Shown piece after piece: positions 63,892 through 64,000 of a stretch of DNA of 64,000 bases (the stretch's first letter is position 1; every line of letters starts with the position of its first letter). Under the pieces are notes generated by a model. It worked only from the letters and a program-made list of their open reading frames with translations, ran no database searches and was not told the DNA's origin. Origin of the DNA: Prevotella melaninogenica (GTDB lineage: Bacteria; Bacteroidota; Bacteroidia; Bacteroidales; Bacteroidaceae); assembly GCF_013267595.1 (NCBI RefSeq), contig NZ_CP054010.1, forward strand, positions 558,001 through 622,000, written 5' to 3'. Position numbers and translations under genes: made by a program.

Positions 63892-64000
63892 AAACAGCAC
63901 TTTAAAAGGTGCTTAGTAAGACTTCAAAAGGGCGTTACTTGCATTGCAAAAGGGCATCTTTTAGAAGCCAATTGGGCGTTAATTGAAAGCCAAAAGAGCG
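63892..64000 (-). repeat. 22-nt periodic array, AT-rich family, copy 4, cut by window end
   Basis: On the minus strand units occupy 63980-64000 (cut), 63958-63979, 63936-63957, 63914-63935 and 63892-63913. They begin ACGCCCAATTG, ATGCCCTTTTG, ACGCCCTTTTG and AGCACCTTTTA for the last four. The final unit here also forms AGCAC/GTGCT. The array probably continues past the window. Confidence 0.85.

Overview
The window reads as a chromosome segment of a Prevotella-like member of the Bacteroidales. The evidence is a subtype iii type VI secretion locus (TssN/TssO/TssR and no TssJLM), a SusC/SusD polysaccharide utilisation locus with a hybrid two-component regulator, pflB-pflA, an RND pump with lipoprotein ends, and many promoters of the Bacteroidota form TAnnTTTG. 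The species is not assigned.

Layout. (1) 1-14.4 kb: T6SSiii. tssI (cut by the left edge) and tssD lie on the minus strand. A divergent plus-strand operon carries tssE, a small lipoprotein (possible TssQ), tssF, tssH, tssG, tssN, tssK, tssO, a second TssO-like protein, a two-PKD-domain protein and tssR, and ends at a 14-bp-stem terminator. tssB and tssC are not in the window. (2) 14.6-20.7 kb: a restriction/defence block with a nuclease-methylase fusion, a specificity subunit and a RloC-type zinc-hook ATPase with a predicted anticodon-nuclease end. (3) 20.75-47.39 kb: a probable genomic island. A 65-bp direct repeat (63/65 identical) covers the 3' end of tRNA-Ser(UGA) at 47.38 kb and recurs at 20.75 kb. 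Inside are IS debris, a complete PUL (GH3, glycan-binding lipoprotein, SusD, SusC, GH5, hybrid regulator; probably beta-glucan), a scrambled junction with an rmuC tail, and a defence-like operon. That operon has an XRE regulator, a small membrane protein, a KAP-like P-loop NTPase split by an insertion sequence, and two proteins with PD-(D/E)xK nuclease motifs. No integrase was recognised. (4) 47.6-64 kb: mostly core genes, namely an HI0933-like flavoprotein, a NimA-like flavin-binding protein, pflA/pflB, an HU-related protein, a surface lipoprotein with a small peptide gene, and an RND efflux operon.

Two signals are not explained by genes. The first is five intergenic arrays with an exact 22-nt period: four AT-rich ones of one family (1.4, 21.9, 50.1 and 63.9 kb) and one GC-rich array of nine units (54.65-54.85 kb). 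The second is the IS-interrupted defence operon, whose ATPase frame is restored exactly (653 codons) if the IS and one 7-bp target duplication are removed.

All calls come from reading the sequence and remembered family features. No database search, alignment program or structure prediction was run.
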